Counted from the stretch's first letter, positions 32,389 to 45,161 are shown. The stretch: 64,000 nucleotides of DNA from Cliona cf. orientalis (GCA_963930775.1 OZ005689.1:25232058-25296057), one strand, 5' to 3'. Numbers and translations are program-made. The notes: generated by a model not told the origin, from the letters alone.

Positions 32389-32734
32389 CAGTGGCGTAGC
32401 CAGGGGGGAGCTCAGGGGGCTCGAGCACCCCCTTCTGCTCTTGGACTAGTTGACATAGTCTATAGAACTGCCTCATCCAGCACCCCCTAAGCTACTCCAA
32501 ACTGTCATTTACTACAAAAACATAGCTTAAAAGACAGTTAGAAACTTATCTTATCCCAAGATTTGGCCGAAAACCGTGAGCTAGCTCGCTAGCTACGTTC
32601 AGAACGCGTTCTCTGTGACTATTTGAACCTTGATCTTACCGGGTGATAAGTGGGTGTGGCTTAAAATTTTGCACGCGCGCGCTTCGCGCGCGTAGTCCAG
32701 CACCCCCTTACCTAAAATCCTGGCTACGTCCCTG
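32389..32734. mobile_element. hAT-type MITE, 346 bp
   Basis: Ends CAGTGGCGTAGCCAGG and CCTGGCTACGTCCCTG are inverted repeats (14 of 16 match). GGACA is duplicated at 32384-32388 and 32735-32739. It is non-coding. The 5-bp duplication with CAGTGGCG ends fits the hAT5 type, which is inference. Confidence 0.85.
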
Positions 32735-33055
32735 GGACAGCTACTACTACGTAGGTGGCAGCTGCACACAGAGTCGAATGGCTTCCCGCGCTGTAGATAT
32801 TGTGGTTTTAGTGGAAGCCGAAAGATTCGCGCATGCGAAATGAAATTATCGCGCAATGTAGATAAATTTGTACGGCAGGTATACAACTTCCAGTACGCTG
32901 GCGATTGGACTGACTCGTTGCCCCACGAACGTCGGGGTTGTCAGCCTAGCTGCGATCGATCGCCATCAACCTCTTGGACACACCCATGTCATGTCATAAG
33001 TTCGCAGTCACGAGCGAGCTCGCCAAAACGCGAAGCGGTTCATGTGACGAATCAA

Positions 33056-33310
33056 TGACGTCACCGCACCGATCGTTGTGAATGTAGTCAATCCCGTTGT
33101 CAATGTCGAAATCCGACCCTTGCTCGATCTTTACGTTCATTTCGAACGGCTCCGCCCAGGTCCATTTAATTGATTTCCGGTTCACACTAGTATACGGAAA
33201 CGCCATACGCGTGCATAGCAACGCCTTTAAACCGTAATTTCTCGATTATTGAGGGTGTGGCGCGATCGCAAACAAAGCGCTCTAGCTCCAAAGACTTGGA
33301 GGCAGGTTAG
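33056..33310. repeat. Truncated, inverted copy of the 650-bp MITE family
   Basis: Shares with the adjacent complete copy, in opposite orientation, the blocks TCGATCTTTACGTTCATTTC, GGTCCATTTAATTGATTTCC and CCGTAATTTCTCGATTATTG. It faces the copy at 33335-33983, so the two make a large imperfect palindrome. It lacks clear terminal repeats. Confidence 0.75.
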
Positions 33311-33334
33311 CCCTATGATACAGCTATCCAAATA

Positions 33335-33983
33335 TGTGACCGGATTTGGGAAAACCCTCCGTATGGGATTTTTTCAGAAAATTGAGTTTGATGCATGGTT
33401 GATAAGCTCTAGCATAGAGTTAACCCGCGTTCAAGTCTTAGGCCGATCGCGCGCTTCGTTGTGGAGATACAGCGCTTTGTTTGTGATCGCGCCACACCCC
33501 CAATAATCGAGAAATTACGGTCTAAAGGCGTTGCTATGTACGCGTATGGCGTTTCCGCATACTACGCGTGACCCGGAAATCAATTAAATGGACCTGGGCG
33601 GAGCCGTTCGAAATGAACGTAAAGATCGAGAGTTGTTGTTGACAACGACAGCCGATTGTTCTTAGATGCCCAAGAAGCTAAAAAGGTGAGCGAACGTACA
33701 GTAGATCGATGAATCTAGCTGTATCTAGGTAGAGAATTCTAATTACCGCCCATAGCAACGGGCTCCGTGTACGGTGGCTGTGCCGACTAGGTGGGTCAAA
33801 ATGAAGGCTTATTTCGCCTTCGTATAGCACGACTAGCCTCCGTAGAAGACGGCAACAGTTAGAAGAAGGGTTGTTCGACATGTATATGAGACTTTGGCAA
33901 ATTTGGACATGAGCTACTAAAAACGCGCGTTGCGCGAATCGCACGCGGATCCCATACGGAGGGTTTTCCCAAATCCGGTCACA
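33335..33983. mobile_element. TGTGACCGG-type MITE, complete copy
   Basis: 649 bp with terminal inverted repeats TGTGACCGGATTTGGGAAAA and TTTTCCCAAATCCGGTCACA, flanked by TA at 33333-33334 and 33984-33985. No coding capacity. TA duplications fit a Tc1/mariner/pogo-type mobiliser. Related copies: 5946-6137 with 17769-17955, 37115-37762 and 38146-38812. Confidence 0.9.
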
Positions 33984-34009
33984 TATACAGCTAACTAAAT
34001 TTTCATGGA

Positions 34010-34040
34010 TTGGCGGGTTCTCTCAGATCCGGTCACATAT
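34010..34040. repeat. Solo end of the TGTGACCGG-type MITE
   Basis: GGCGGGTTCTCTCAGATCCGGTCACA matches the terminal inverted repeat of the family and is followed by TA. Only the end is present. It sits in the first intron of the piggyBac-like fragment. Confidence 0.6.
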
Positions 34041-34047
34041 TATATAC

Positions 34048-34422
34048 CTTCTAAAGAGCTCTCTGACTCATATTTGTAGTCAGTATCCATCCCCAAGTCG
34101 TCATCACTGCCTCCATCCATCCCATGTCCCAAGCTGTCATCACTGTTTAGATGCTGGAGGATATCCTCAACAGACACTCTGGACCTTCGTGCCATGGTCG
34201 ATAGTAACACTCTCGTGGTTTCCACAAAGCATTTGGAGATAAGTGGACAGCTGCACCGTGACCGCTAGTACACTTACGACATCATCCGCCATCGATCGCC
34301 GTGATCGAGTGGGAGTTAAGTTAATGATGGGCGTAGCTACCTCGTACAACGCTTACGCATGCGCCAAAAGGCGCTATCGTCATATAGCGCGTGCGCCAAA
34401 AGGCGCTATCGGCCCTAAAGGG
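34048..34422 (-). mobile_element. piggyBac-like 5' end with first exon
   Basis: The right boundary is TTAA (34423-34426). Reading inward on the minus strand gives CCCTTTAGGGCCGATAGC, then a tandem GCGCCTTTTGGCGC motif. A first exon starts MARRSRVSVEDILQHLNSDD at 34195, is acidic and Ser/Asp-rich, and ends at a GT donor at 34047-34046. TTAA plus CCY ends and an acidic N-terminus fit piggyBac transposases. The rest of the element is missing or displaced by MITE sequence. Confidence 0.5.
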
Positions 34423-34626
34423 TTAAACATAATATTATTAAATTGAGATTTCAGTCCGCATGGGCGATATAACTTCCATATTTGTATAATAATTATATAG
34501 AAGCTGCTACATTGATCCCTTGAAATGGGGTACATGGGCACTTGCCTGGGACACTACGGTACATGCATTTGTACATGTACTCACCTTATTAATTATACCA
34601 TCCATGTGCCACAGGTGTTGAGGCCC

Positions 34627-34986
34627 CTACACAGAGTAAGTCCGTCTTCTCAGATTTCGCAATCTTCGTAGCATGCATCCCTCTGGATCAACTCTGCCTT
34701 GTGACTCACAGACTCTAGAAAAAGGTATTCTGATACCACGAGACACCAAGTGGCCGTACATTTGTGGATTTCCCCAGTTGGGAAATTGCTGCTGAACAGC
34801 TGCTACAAGCTCGTCTAACTGATCATCAGTCATTAAATTATAGGTAGACATTCGATGGCGAATTGTGCTGATAGACACACCAAGAAGTTGTGCTATTTGA
34901 GGAATAGAAAACCTACTTTCAATCAAGAATTGAAGTTGACCACGAGGAATTTTAAAAGCAGGCCTTCCAACTCCACTGGCAATCAC
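34627..34986 (-). pseudogene. N-terminal part of an integrase-core (rve-type) family gene
   Basis: Contains GRPAFKIPRGQLQFLIESRF, a helix-turn-helix (SIPQIAQLLGVSISTIRHRM) and SQGRVDPEGCMLRRLRNLRR. From memory this N-terminus precedes an integrase catalytic core in a gene family of fishes and invertebrates. The catalytic core is not visible here, so I treat it as a fossil fragment. Confidence 0.5.
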
Positions 34987-37114
34987 TACTTGTGTAGGTA
35001 GAACACTGAGATGTCACAGCAGGATAATGAACCATTAATGAATTGATAAACAGGCACATTGTGGTATATGCTTGAGCCAAATAACCAAGAATTTCGATTT
35101 CACCCTCAATCATGTCTCCATTCATCAGCTCCTTTGCCAGTAAATCTGTAATTTAGTTCAATCCTCCACCTATATCCATCGGCTACATCAAATGATTTCT
35201 GTTAAAGTGCATTCATCACTCAGATCAGCGACTACCGCCTGCAAATCAGTCTACTCTAAGAAGCCCCGGTTTGCTTGGAAAACGAGAAATTATATTCATA
35301 CTATGGCATGCACAGCTGCCTATGGCCATATATGGGCTTCTGTGAGGCCTCACCTGACCATACTATATGTAGCCGACCACAAATATGCACACACGAGATC
35401 AGTTTCTGTATACAACATACAGATACTACAGTAGTCTAGAACATGCGCCGCGAAGGACTTAGCTGATCACAGAATGAACTTCTTTCACATTTTGCAAACT
35501 TGAATCTCCATCACGGGTGGATGTCTCAGTTCCACTCAGCCAGCACAGTGTCATAATGGTATGGATTGTGTACAGTAAGTCATGGAGTTTTCGGATATTT
35601 ATTACTGATTTGATCCATTTGCAAATTCTGATTCAGACACCAATTCTATCAAAGTCAGCGGTCAAGATGGTCCACTACCAAAGATCTGTTTAGAACTAGC
35701 TTTTCTCGCTCGGGATATTGTCAGTAGAGAAGTTGAAGATCAGTTTAGTCCTTGTCCTGTTACTTTAGAATTGCTAAATATATTCTGTACTTCATATCCA
35801 GAGAAAGTGCACAAATCGGAGTAATGTAACACTATGAATCATCCAGTGTAGTCTTCTGGTACTAACCTGATGTACAGGAGTGACTTTGGAGCGCTCAGAT
35901 ACCCACTACTGAAATGATGCACTTTGGAAAGTGCTGGTGGACATATGAGGTCTTATCTTTCTTACTGTTTTGTTCGGTGACTCCGGTCTTTTCTTGTCTT
36001 CATTCAGGTATCAAACGTAAGTAGAAAAGTTACTCTGACTAGTCTATACTTAGTTAAGGCAAGCGCTCGTGTTTCTAGAAAGTTACACTTCTCTACACAT
36101 AGCACTGTACAAATCCATGTGCTCAAAGGTCACGCATATCATTAACCCCCATACGTACAATACATTTCACCGTTTACTATGGAAGTAAATGGACTTCCGG
36201 GTGTGGATGGGTAGACTGAAACTCTGCAAAATCCAGGAATCATTCATAGCAGTATAGTAGCTCAGCAGAAAATTCCAAATAAAGCACACTAAGGACTTGA
36301 ATGGCCTTTGACCCTATCGATTAGCGTGGTCAAATATCGTTATGCACATGCGTATGCATTTTGTATTAGCCCCCCAACAAAGTAATAGACCCTCCAAAAA
36401 AGGACACCCCATAAATTTTAGATGCTCCCACAGAAGGAACCTGCTCCACAAAAATTAGACCCTCCCAAACATGGAGCCCTGATTCTCAATGTACACCCCC
36501 ACACACAAAAGTGACTATCCCTATTCCAACAAAATATACATACCTCCAGAAAGACCACACCCTCCCAAAGCTCCAACCACACCCCTGTGCAATTTTGACA
36601 CTAATATACCACCATACCTTTCTTGTGTTGAATCTGCTAACAGCAAGAGATAGCTAAACAGGCAACAGCAGAAGGCGCTAAAGGCTTATGGCTTATGTAA
36701 GTCTCGTCTAATTTCTTTCTCTTCATACTAGTATGCACTGTACTAGCCATGTGCAATTGTGGGCAGGGCCACAACATGAATTATCCGCATGGGTGCCTCG
36801 GTGTGGTGGTATTCACAAAAAAGTTTGGTGATCACAAACTTTCATTCATGGGATTTTCAGCAATTTCACTCAAAATTTGGAGCTATATGGTGATCAGGAA
36901 CTGTTTGCAGAATGGAAATAATACCTTTGTGATGGTTCCAGTGATAATTCAGGAAAAAAGAGGAAAATTTAAAAGGTAACATGACAGGAGAGGTACTTTT
37001 CAATCAATAGCAGCTGGGTAGTAAAACCACAAAATTAATTCATACATCTATTGCAGGCTAGGGCAGTTGTATCTTTCATGATGTATACAGGAGAGCTTAC
37101 AGTATCTGGGAATA
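34987..37114. other. Gene-poor stretch with one small open frame
   Basis: A run of about 65 open codons at 35628-35822 (DGPLPKICLELAFLARDIVS) looks protein-like but has no family I recognise. 36360-36600 is C-rich with repeated CCTCC/CCCCA blocks. A short plus frame at 36749-36979 has no support as a gene. Confidence 0.35.
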
Positions 37115-37762
37115 TGTGACCGTATCTGGGAAAACCCGGCATATAGCGAATTTTATGATTTTTTTAGTTAGCTACGTATTTGATAAGCTCTACCATAGGG
37201 CTATCCCGCGTTCAAGTCTTAGAGCGACTGTGCGCTTCAGCACTTTGTTTGCGATCGCGCCATACCCCCAATAATCAAGAAATTACGGTCTAAAGGCGTT
37301 GCTATGCACGCGTATGCATTTCCGCATACCACGCGTGACCCGGAAATCAATTAAATGGACCTGGGCGGAGCCGTTCGAAATGAACGTAAAGATCGAGCAA
37401 GAGTTGAATTTCGTTGTTGACAACGATAGCCGATTGTTCTTAAATGCCCAAGAAGCTAAACAGGTGAGCAAACATACAGTAGTTTGATGAATCTAGCTGT
37501 ATCTAGGTAGAGAATTCTAATTAGCACCCATAGCAACGGGCTCCGTGTACGGCTGCCGTACAGACTAGGTAGGTCAAAATGAAGGCTTATTTCGCCTTGG
37601 TAGCTTACATTTACCATCCGTAGGTGGTGGCAAAGGTTAGTAGAAAGGTTCTTTGATATGAATATGACAAAAACTCGACTGAGACATTTTTTGACCTGAG
37701 ATACTAAAAGCACGCATTGCACTGCTTGCGCGATATGCCTGGTTTTCCCAGATACGGTCACA
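37115..37762. mobile_element. TGTGACCGG-type MITE, copy with GGCATAT ends
   Basis: 648 bp. Ends TGTGACCGTATCTGGGAAAA and TTTTCCCAGATACGGTCACA, flanked by TA. The interior is collinear with the copies at 33335 and 38146. Its ends resemble the split copy at 5946 more than the other two, so it forms a subfamily with that copy. Confidence 0.88.
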
Positions 37763-38145
37763 TATATACAAACTTTGGTGCAATGGAATACCACATTTTG
37801 CAGGCAATCTAGCTTAGACCAGTGACAAACAGTGATTGTACAAACTGAATATTGACTGGCATAGGTGCTAAAATTCATTATACAAGTATAAAAACAATTG
37901 AATAAAATTGAAGAATGAAGTAGGGATGGCAGGATCAAAAAGTACACAAACAAGAGATAATCGATAATCACATCTACTACACATCCCTACACTTGCTTTT
38001 CTCGACTATTGTTCACCTATTAGCTAATCATGGTTGATGTATTTGTTGAGTACGGTATGTGGGAGACATTCGTACAGGTTATTCCCTAGTTTTCACGATG
38101 GTTCGGGTTTCGGGCGCTGTCACATGACTTCACGATGGCAACATA

Positions 38146-38812
38146 TGTGACCAGATTTGGGAAAACCCTCCGTATTGGATTTTTTCAGAAAATTGAGTTT
38201 GATGCATGGTTGATAAGCTCTAGCATAGAGCTAACCCGCGTTCAAGTCTTACGCTGATCGTGCGCTTCGTTGTGGAGATACAGCGCTTTGTTTGTGATGG
38301 CGCCACACCCCCAATAATCGAGAAATTACGGTCTAAAGGCGTTGCTATGCACGCGTATGGCGTTTCCGCATACTACTCGTGACCCGGAAATCAATTAAAT
38401 GGACCTGGGCGGAGCCATTCGAAATGAACGTAAAAGATCGAGCAAGAGTTGAATTTCGTTGTTGACGACAGCTGATTGTTCTTAGATCCCCAAGAAGCTA
38501 AAAAGGTGAGCAAACGTACAGTAGATCGATGAATCTAGCTGTATCTAGGTAGAGAATTCTAATTACCGCCCATAGCAACGGGCTCCGTGTACGGTGGCTG
38601 TGCCGACTAGGTGGGTCAAAATGAAGGCTTATTTCGCCTTCGTATAGCACGACTAGCCTCTGTAGAAGACAGCAACAGTTAGAAGAAGGGTTGTTCGACA
38701 TGTATATGACAAAATCTGGACTTTGACAAATTTTGACCTGAGCTACTAAAAACGCGCATTGCGCGAATTGCGCGCGGATCCCATACGGAGGGTTTTGCCA
38801 AATCCAGTCACA
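38146..38812. mobile_element. TGTGACCGG-type MITE, third complete copy
   Basis: 667 bp, flanked by TA. Ends TGTGACCAGATTTGGGAAAA and TTTTGCCAAATCCAGTCACA. Very close to the copy at 33335-33983 through most of its length. Confidence 0.88.
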
Positions 38813-39590
38813 TATTCCGAGCATGCGCATTTATACCACAAAATGGCGTATCAGACACACCCATTCGATAATGCGCCGTACACACCCACTATTACGTAGC
38901 TGTCAAGATAAGGCCAAACTAGCGTGCCACTGCACTGCGTGCTACAAAATAGAGTGGATTTATAATCAAAAGTAAGATGAGCGATGGAGGCAGTCTTGAG
39001 CTAGCCCAAGAAACTAGAAAGAAAGAAAATGAGAAATGGCCTATTTTTTGAACATTTGGTTCTGACGTTTACAAATGTTTTGATGAATGATCTTGGTCTA
39101 GTTAGATGCACAATTTGCTGGAGATTCTGATTTTCACACTTATAAATTTCACAAAATTACCTATTTTGAGATATTTGGGTATTTGTAATGTATTATATAT
39201 ATGGCATATCCAGGCCATCCCTACTTATAGAGTCTACCGACTCTATGATATTATATATCTGCATATATCGCTCAACAGTGTACCTTGCATTTGTGTATAA
39301 CCATAGATGGTATAAAACATTCTATTTTATGCTAGAAATTTCTATTTTCTGAAAAATTCCTCAAAATTTGTCAAATACTTCAGAAAAAATGCTAAATGTC
39401 TGTCAACCTGTTTTATTCAGATTTTACTACTCATGCTTTATTTTTTGTAGGTTTATTCAAATTCAAGATTCTGGACGTATTGTCAAATACAGTTGAAACA
39501 ATTTTAGCAAAACACAGTTATCCATATTTTTGTTTCACTGGTTACTATAAATCTTTAATAACTGTTGGACATAAAAAATAGGAACGCCCA
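38813..39590. other. Non-coding AT-rich stretch
   Basis: No gene or clear repeat. Short frames are AT-rich and low in complexity. Confidence 0.4.
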
Positions 39591-40779
39591 TTACATAAAT
39601 TCAATGTCCTCGTATAACTTCTTTAAGTGCAACAGTATCATTTGACAGCCGGTTAGAACGTGAGAGATTGGAGCCATTATGTTTGCGTTTTTATGGACGG
39701 TTAGCACATTAGGCTGCCCTCTGGTTTTCCATTGATTCCAAGTGTCATTGTATCGACCAATCCACCATTCAATGTCCAAATCGAGTTCACGGATGGCCAT
39801 AACCCTTGCAATCTGGGGCACTTCATCGTCGTACTCTTTCAATCGTAGTGCTGCAAAGTGACCAATTTCGATGTTAACAGGTGGATTTGTATCAGTTTGA
39901 GCACCAGGAGTAGTGGTTGAAGTATCGGCTGTCTCAGTAAGAGTAGAAACTGGATCACTCTCCGAGGCTTTCTTCTTTGTTTGTTTTGGAGTTGTTCCTC
40001 CTGCAGATTGTTGATGTGCAATATAAGAGCAATTCTGAAATTTCAGAAAAATATTTTTTTTCTGAAATTTTAGAAAAATTCTAATTCTTTCTAAAATTTC
40101 AGAATTTATGGCATATTGTAACATCACTGGTTCCATACTAGAGGAATCACAATAAAGTAGTGGTCACATGACTTTTAGCCAATCAGATATGGTTGCATAA
40201 ATGCAAAAACATTTGTCCTGGTTGTACGGCAGCATGGCTGGTTAACATTCCTTGGCAATTGTATCCTGAGTGTTTGAAGTGAGCTCATGTAAAGCAGTCC
40301 TATTCTTTGGATGCTACTGTGAGATTCTGAACAAAAAATGCCCCTCAATTACAATCCAGCAAGAATGGAGTGTACCCATTAGGTAATATTCGAATAAAAA
40401 CTAGCAATACTAAATCGGTGATGGTCAGTCGTACAACAGTACTTTCAAATTCAAGTGCAAAAGCAGATAGGTATACATGCAATCCTATATTAACTTAATG
40501 GCGAATGTAAATCCTATAAGGTAATACTCCACACACCTCTCGAGATGGTTATTTCTCAGTCAAATGTAGCTTCAGAATTACATCTGGAATCGCAGGTGCA
40601 GGCTCACTTGCAGGTGGACAATCTTCTATGAAGGTCGATATTTCGTCAACACGCCAAGCTGGGGCAGGTTCAGGAATACTGGCATACTTCTGCTCAAATG
40701 ATTCTAAGAAATGATCCCTCCACTCAATATCAGCACTACTGAAAACTCCAGCTTCTTTGTCACAGGAAAAAAATGCCAA
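39591..40779 (-). CDS. Unrecognised minus-strand gene fragment
   Basis: Two open pieces may be exons. The upstream piece (40779-40549) contains DIEWRDHFLESFEQKYASIP and a Pro/Glu-rich part. The downstream piece (ending at 39591) has a Ser/Thr/Pro-rich linker with basic KKKA, then a compact domain with IGHFAALRLKEYDDEVPQIA and WWIGRYNDTWNQWK. The last block resembles chromo/BAH-like C-terminal modules common in invertebrate transposon-related proteins, from memory only. No start is certain. Confidence 0.35.
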
Positions 40780-41577
40780 TTACAACCAGTGTCAATATAT
40801 TTGCAGCATATTAAAATTAAAATTGCTATGATAATGCACACTCAGTCCGTGCAAAGTATGTAAAATTGCTGTAAAATATGATTCTCCATGTACTGTACTT
40901 GTCCTCGGAGTGCCTAGTGACTTAGCGCGTGCATATATGCATGAGCTCTGAGCTGAGGGCGGGGTCTAGTCAGGGGACGTCCGTCCGGCCAGAGAGCTAT
41001 GGGTACACATGGGCCGGCGCGGCCGGGGTGGGGTCGATAGTCTATAGATATACTATAGTGGGCGTGGTGACGTGATATTGCGCTCTATTTACAGAACAAG
41101 GGCACTGCACTGAGGGACTGGCACCAACCTCACAGATAATTTACTTGATCCAGGTTCAACCCCCGCTAAGATTATTGTCGGCGCATTTTGGCTACAATAG
41201 CTGGTAAGTTCTTAATGTGACAGGGACCGTTATAGCTACGTCAAAGGTGTTGAATTGATATGCTCAGGATCAGTTCTAATTATAGCGTAGCTCTATAAAT
41301 ATAAGCGCCACATGGTGTTTGACAGTATTATTGTCGTTCTAATTATAGCGCGAAGTACAGTCAGAGATATGAAAGCTGGTGCCTTGAGTATTAAATTTTT
41401 TAACTGAGCACCAAGCACAATTCTGGCACTGTAATTAGAACTTTTATGGCCGTAGTGTTGTTCCCATGCAGACCCCTAGCAAGGATGGGATCTGGGAACA
41501 AGACAGATAGTTGAGCTACAATATCGTGAACCCCATTGTTCCCTAGCCCTCCATAGCAGAATCAATCCAGGGTGTGT

Positions 41578-41611
41578 GGGGGGGGGGGGGGGGGGGGGGG
41601 AGGGGAGGGGG
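41578..41611 (+). repeat. G23 homopolymer with adjoining G tracts
   Basis: Twenty-three consecutive G (41578-41600), followed by A, G4, A and G5. It could form a G-quadruplex. Its exact length is unreliable in any assembly. Confidence 0.9.
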
Positions 41612-42452
41612 TCACTCCCATAGGCACTGTGTCCAGAGCTTGAAGATTTTTGACAGTCCTTGACAGTGAATTTTGATTTTTGCCCTTTTGACCATCAATT
41701 ACATACACACTGTATGTAACCACACTTGCGCAAACTCTTAGTGAAGCCTCTCGACCGCAAGTCTAGTGCCTTGACTACATTGTGACCGTGGTGGACAGGC
41801 TTAGTTTCACTAACCGCACCTTTCAATCTCAAGAGAAAGAGGGTCTAGTGACTGTGCATATGAAGTGTCCTGGCGGCAGAATTTGGTCGCATCCATTCAG
41901 ATTCGAGACTTGAATTAATTGGCTTAGCAACGATTTGCTAGTGGCACGTACACATATAGTCGGCCCAACGTTTTTTTTGCATTCATCAGAACTAGCACCT
42001 AAACTAGTTGTACACATGGTCACCAGACTCCACTTTACCTCGAATTGGGGAGTATGGCACACGAGACTACACCTACAGTAGCTACATGTATGGGGGTGAC
42101 CCCCCTGCCAATATGCATATTGATTTGTTCACATTTTTGTGGTTGGACCCATTCCCTTTCTTCCCTTATTGACATGATTAAATTTAGACGAGACAAGTTC
42201 ATTGCAGATGCAGGTGTACATGTACAATAATATCATTAAATTTTTACTATCAGCAGAATGAATGTTGGTCTTGTGAAATGTCCATGTTATTTATTTCCTG
42301 TTAAATAATCAATCATAAAATTAATTTACACATATTACATGGCTTACTTCTTGTTTTTGTTTGGCCTTTCTGGAACTCCTCAAAGTCATCGAGATTAATG
42401 ATTTCCTATGTGTATAATATGTATACATGTACGTGTATTAGCTACCACCATA

Positions 42453-42659
42453 CCGTAGATTGGGATATTTTCGCCAGTAGAGTACATGTATTTCGCTTGT
42501 AAATTATTTGCGTAGTCTAAATTCCATTACCTGACTTTAGTGACCAAAATAGGTATAGGTCGACGTACGTCACACAAAATATTTCGCGTGTCATAAGTTT
42601 AATTTTCGTCGCAAAACGTCGACAAAAATATTTAACAGCAAAAATTTCATGATCTACGG
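42453..42659. mobile_element. Short MITE with CCGTAGAT ends
   Basis: Left end CCGTAGATTGGGATATTTTC, right end CATGATCTACGG, TA on both sides (42451-42452 and 42660-42661). The subterminal ATTTTCG/CAAAAAT similarity extends inward. 207 bp, non-coding. A Tc1/mariner/pogo-type derivative is likely. Confidence 0.7.
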
Positions 42660-44391
42660 TATTGTATAATTTGTTGTTAAGCTTTGCACATATTTGAAGC
42701 CAAACATCCATAGGAAGCATATCACCAGACATTTAAAGCAACCCCTCTGGTAATTGTTGTCCGCATACCACTCTGGGGGGCTTATCTGCAGATACATGTA
42801 TGTGTAATACCAGCACAAAAAGCTTACAGTGAATCAGCATTTTAATTGGTACCCTACGTACAAGAAAGGTATGATCTCCTTCCATCTTACACTTGAACCT
42901 GTTTCCTAGATAATAGCTCAGCTCAATAGTTTTCTATTTATTTAGTTGCTAATACATGGGTTACATGTATATGCTGAACATAAGTATGTACCTTTTCTGT
43001 AAGAGCACACCTTAAATTTCAGCTTAGCAGCCAATAAACTTCAGCAACTGCAACTGTCAATACAAGTGCATTGAACTTTCTCTTCTAGAAGCAGGTGGAG
43101 CTTCAGTATGGTAGCCTATGATTTTTGGGCCACCTGGAGCTTGGTCTTGATTTCCATGTTTACACCTGAAGATTATGTAGAGTAATGTGTCTGCTGTTTA
43201 TTATCAGTACAAGATTGTGTGTAAAGCTCAGTGTGTAGATGCTGGGCCATGGCTGGAGGATAGCAGCAGCATGACATTGTGTGTGTGTTTACATGTACAT
43301 GCATGTACAGTGTACGTGTGATGTGCTGTGTGTATGCATATTATGGTTGCAACTACATTCTTATAGACTAGGATCTCTCCGTTCTCGTGCACCCTTTTGT
43401 GCACTGTAGCACACATACATGTAACATTCCCTGTCCTCCGATTCTCTCCCTCCATTTCTCCCCCCTCTCTCTATATGTACATATGAGTGTGTACTTGGGC
43501 TCTATTTAGAAATGTGGTGTATATCGAGATGCAATATACGTATATGTACTCACATTATATTGGTGTAATGATTCTTTCTCTCCCGTTGCCATTCTCATAC
43601 ATCTCTTCTCATCGTACATGTACATATAGTATGTGCATGCGTGTAACTAGCTCCATGCATCACCTACATAATATATTATACATGTACATCTAGCACACAC
43701 ACATGTATGTGTAACATCCTCTCTCCTGATTCTCTCCTTTCATATTTCTCACAGGTATTATAGTGCACAATTATTTAAAGAATTGTTGCAGGCTGGCCAG
43801 CCTTCAGCTAGTCAATCCAGATCTGTCACTGTGAGAAACTATATTATTATAGTGATCGACTTATAAAGGTGATATGGTATTGTATGTGTGCATGTATGTT
43901 TGTACATGTTCTGCTTGATCCACGTACCTTCATGTACATGTATGTGTGCGTGTATACTGATTAGTACATGCATGTATATGCCACATGTGTACGTGAATGT
44001 GAATGTACATGGGCTCTATTTAGAATGTGAGGTATACAAATTAATGTAACCCCTTCCTATAGTTTTGGAGGGTGTGTGTGTGTGAGAGAGTATAAGTACT
44101 ATTTGCAGTGTATACATGTATGCGTACATGTGTACATACATGCATATCAATCATTATTGATATACAGGCCCTAGCTATTTAATTACAACTCTTCCCCTCT
44201 CTTCTCTCTCTCCCTCTTTATCTCTTCATCAATCTGCATGCACTGCATAGTATACATGTACATGTAGCACATGCATGTACATGTATGTGTAATGTCCTTT
44301 CTATTCTCTCCCTTCATTTCTCCCTGCCCTCCCCTCTCGATCTCCAACACACAGAGGTACATAAATTATATATAATAGTTATCTGACAATA

Positions 44392-45161
44392 GGGTAATTC
44401 CATATCAGTTCACCGAAGGTTCGCACATGACCCCCTCAGATTTGGACGAAATTCGGTTTGTGGGTAGCCCAAGTGGACATATGTAACCCGAAGAGATTTT
44501 ACCTTCATTGCTAGTATGAAATGGCTCATTAAGTTTTCTACTTTGTCGCTGTTTTTGCTGTACCCATGACCATTCAAACCTTCATAACTTCGCCATTTTT
44601 TGTTGTTTTGAAAAACGAATTGCACCACCTTAAAGCTCGAAGAATGAACTTTCATATGGTATATTGAATGGCTTCATTTCACGAAGTTGTTAATAGCCAC
44701 GCCCTCCTAAACTTTGACCTTTGATGTCTCAAAAAGTGCTGATTGGAATTTTTTATTACTTTTTGTGGATAATTACTAGACATTCACCTATTAGCTGTAA
44801 AAGTTTCAATTTGGGGTCTGCATGGGATCCCAAGATAGATGCTCTTATGTAACAGTGTGTAGGGTACTATAATAGAAATATATACCATATGAAAGCTCAT
44901 TCTTCAAGCTTTAAGGTGGTGCAATTCGCTTTTCAAAACAACAAAAAATGGCGAAGTTATGAGGGTTTGAATGGTCACGGGTACAGCAAAAACAGCGAAA
45001 AAGTAGAAAACTTAATGAGCCACTTCTGAGAAGCCATACTAGCAATGAAGGTAAAATTTCTTCGGGTTACATATGTCCACTTGGGCTATCCACAAACCGA
45101 ATTTCGTCCAAATCTGAGGGGATCATGTGCGAAACTTCGGTGAACTGATATGGAATTACCC
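44392..45161. mobile_element. Long foldback element, arms of about 270 bp
   Basis: Starts GGGTAATTCCATATCAGTTC and ends with its complement. The arms (about 44392-44660 and 44885-45161) match over nearly their full length with few mismatches. The spacer is about 225 bp. It is flanked by an 18-bp near-identical direct repeat, AATAGTTATCTGACARTA, at 44374-44391 and 45162-45179. No coding capacity. Confidence 0.88.

Larger units (their letters stand above)
32294..32842 (+). pseudogene. Possible exon split by an hAT-type MITE
   Basis: A plus-strand frame (ARKKRPQPEEESLKLRG, APSIVDFFETALD) runs into the MITE at 32389. If the MITE and one copy of its 5-bp duplication are ignored, the frame continues (SYYYVGG, DIVVLVEAERFAHAK) to TGA at 32840-32842. 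About 66 codons are open across the junction. I recognise no domain. It could be a host exon or part of the element whose 22-bp repeat it contains. Confidence 0.35.
40780..44391. other. Gene-poor stretch with microsatellites
   Basis: I see no convincing gene. It holds a GC-rich patch at 41000-41035, a G23 run at 41578, a small MITE at 42453-42659 and, from 42960 on, many ACATGTACATG and TGTGTG motifs. Confidence 0.5.

Noticed and set aside
37456-37971. 171-codon minus-strand frame, and similar frames at 33678 and 38498
   Set aside because: All three are the same frame through copies of the non-coding MITE. Shared repeat sequence explains their similarity.
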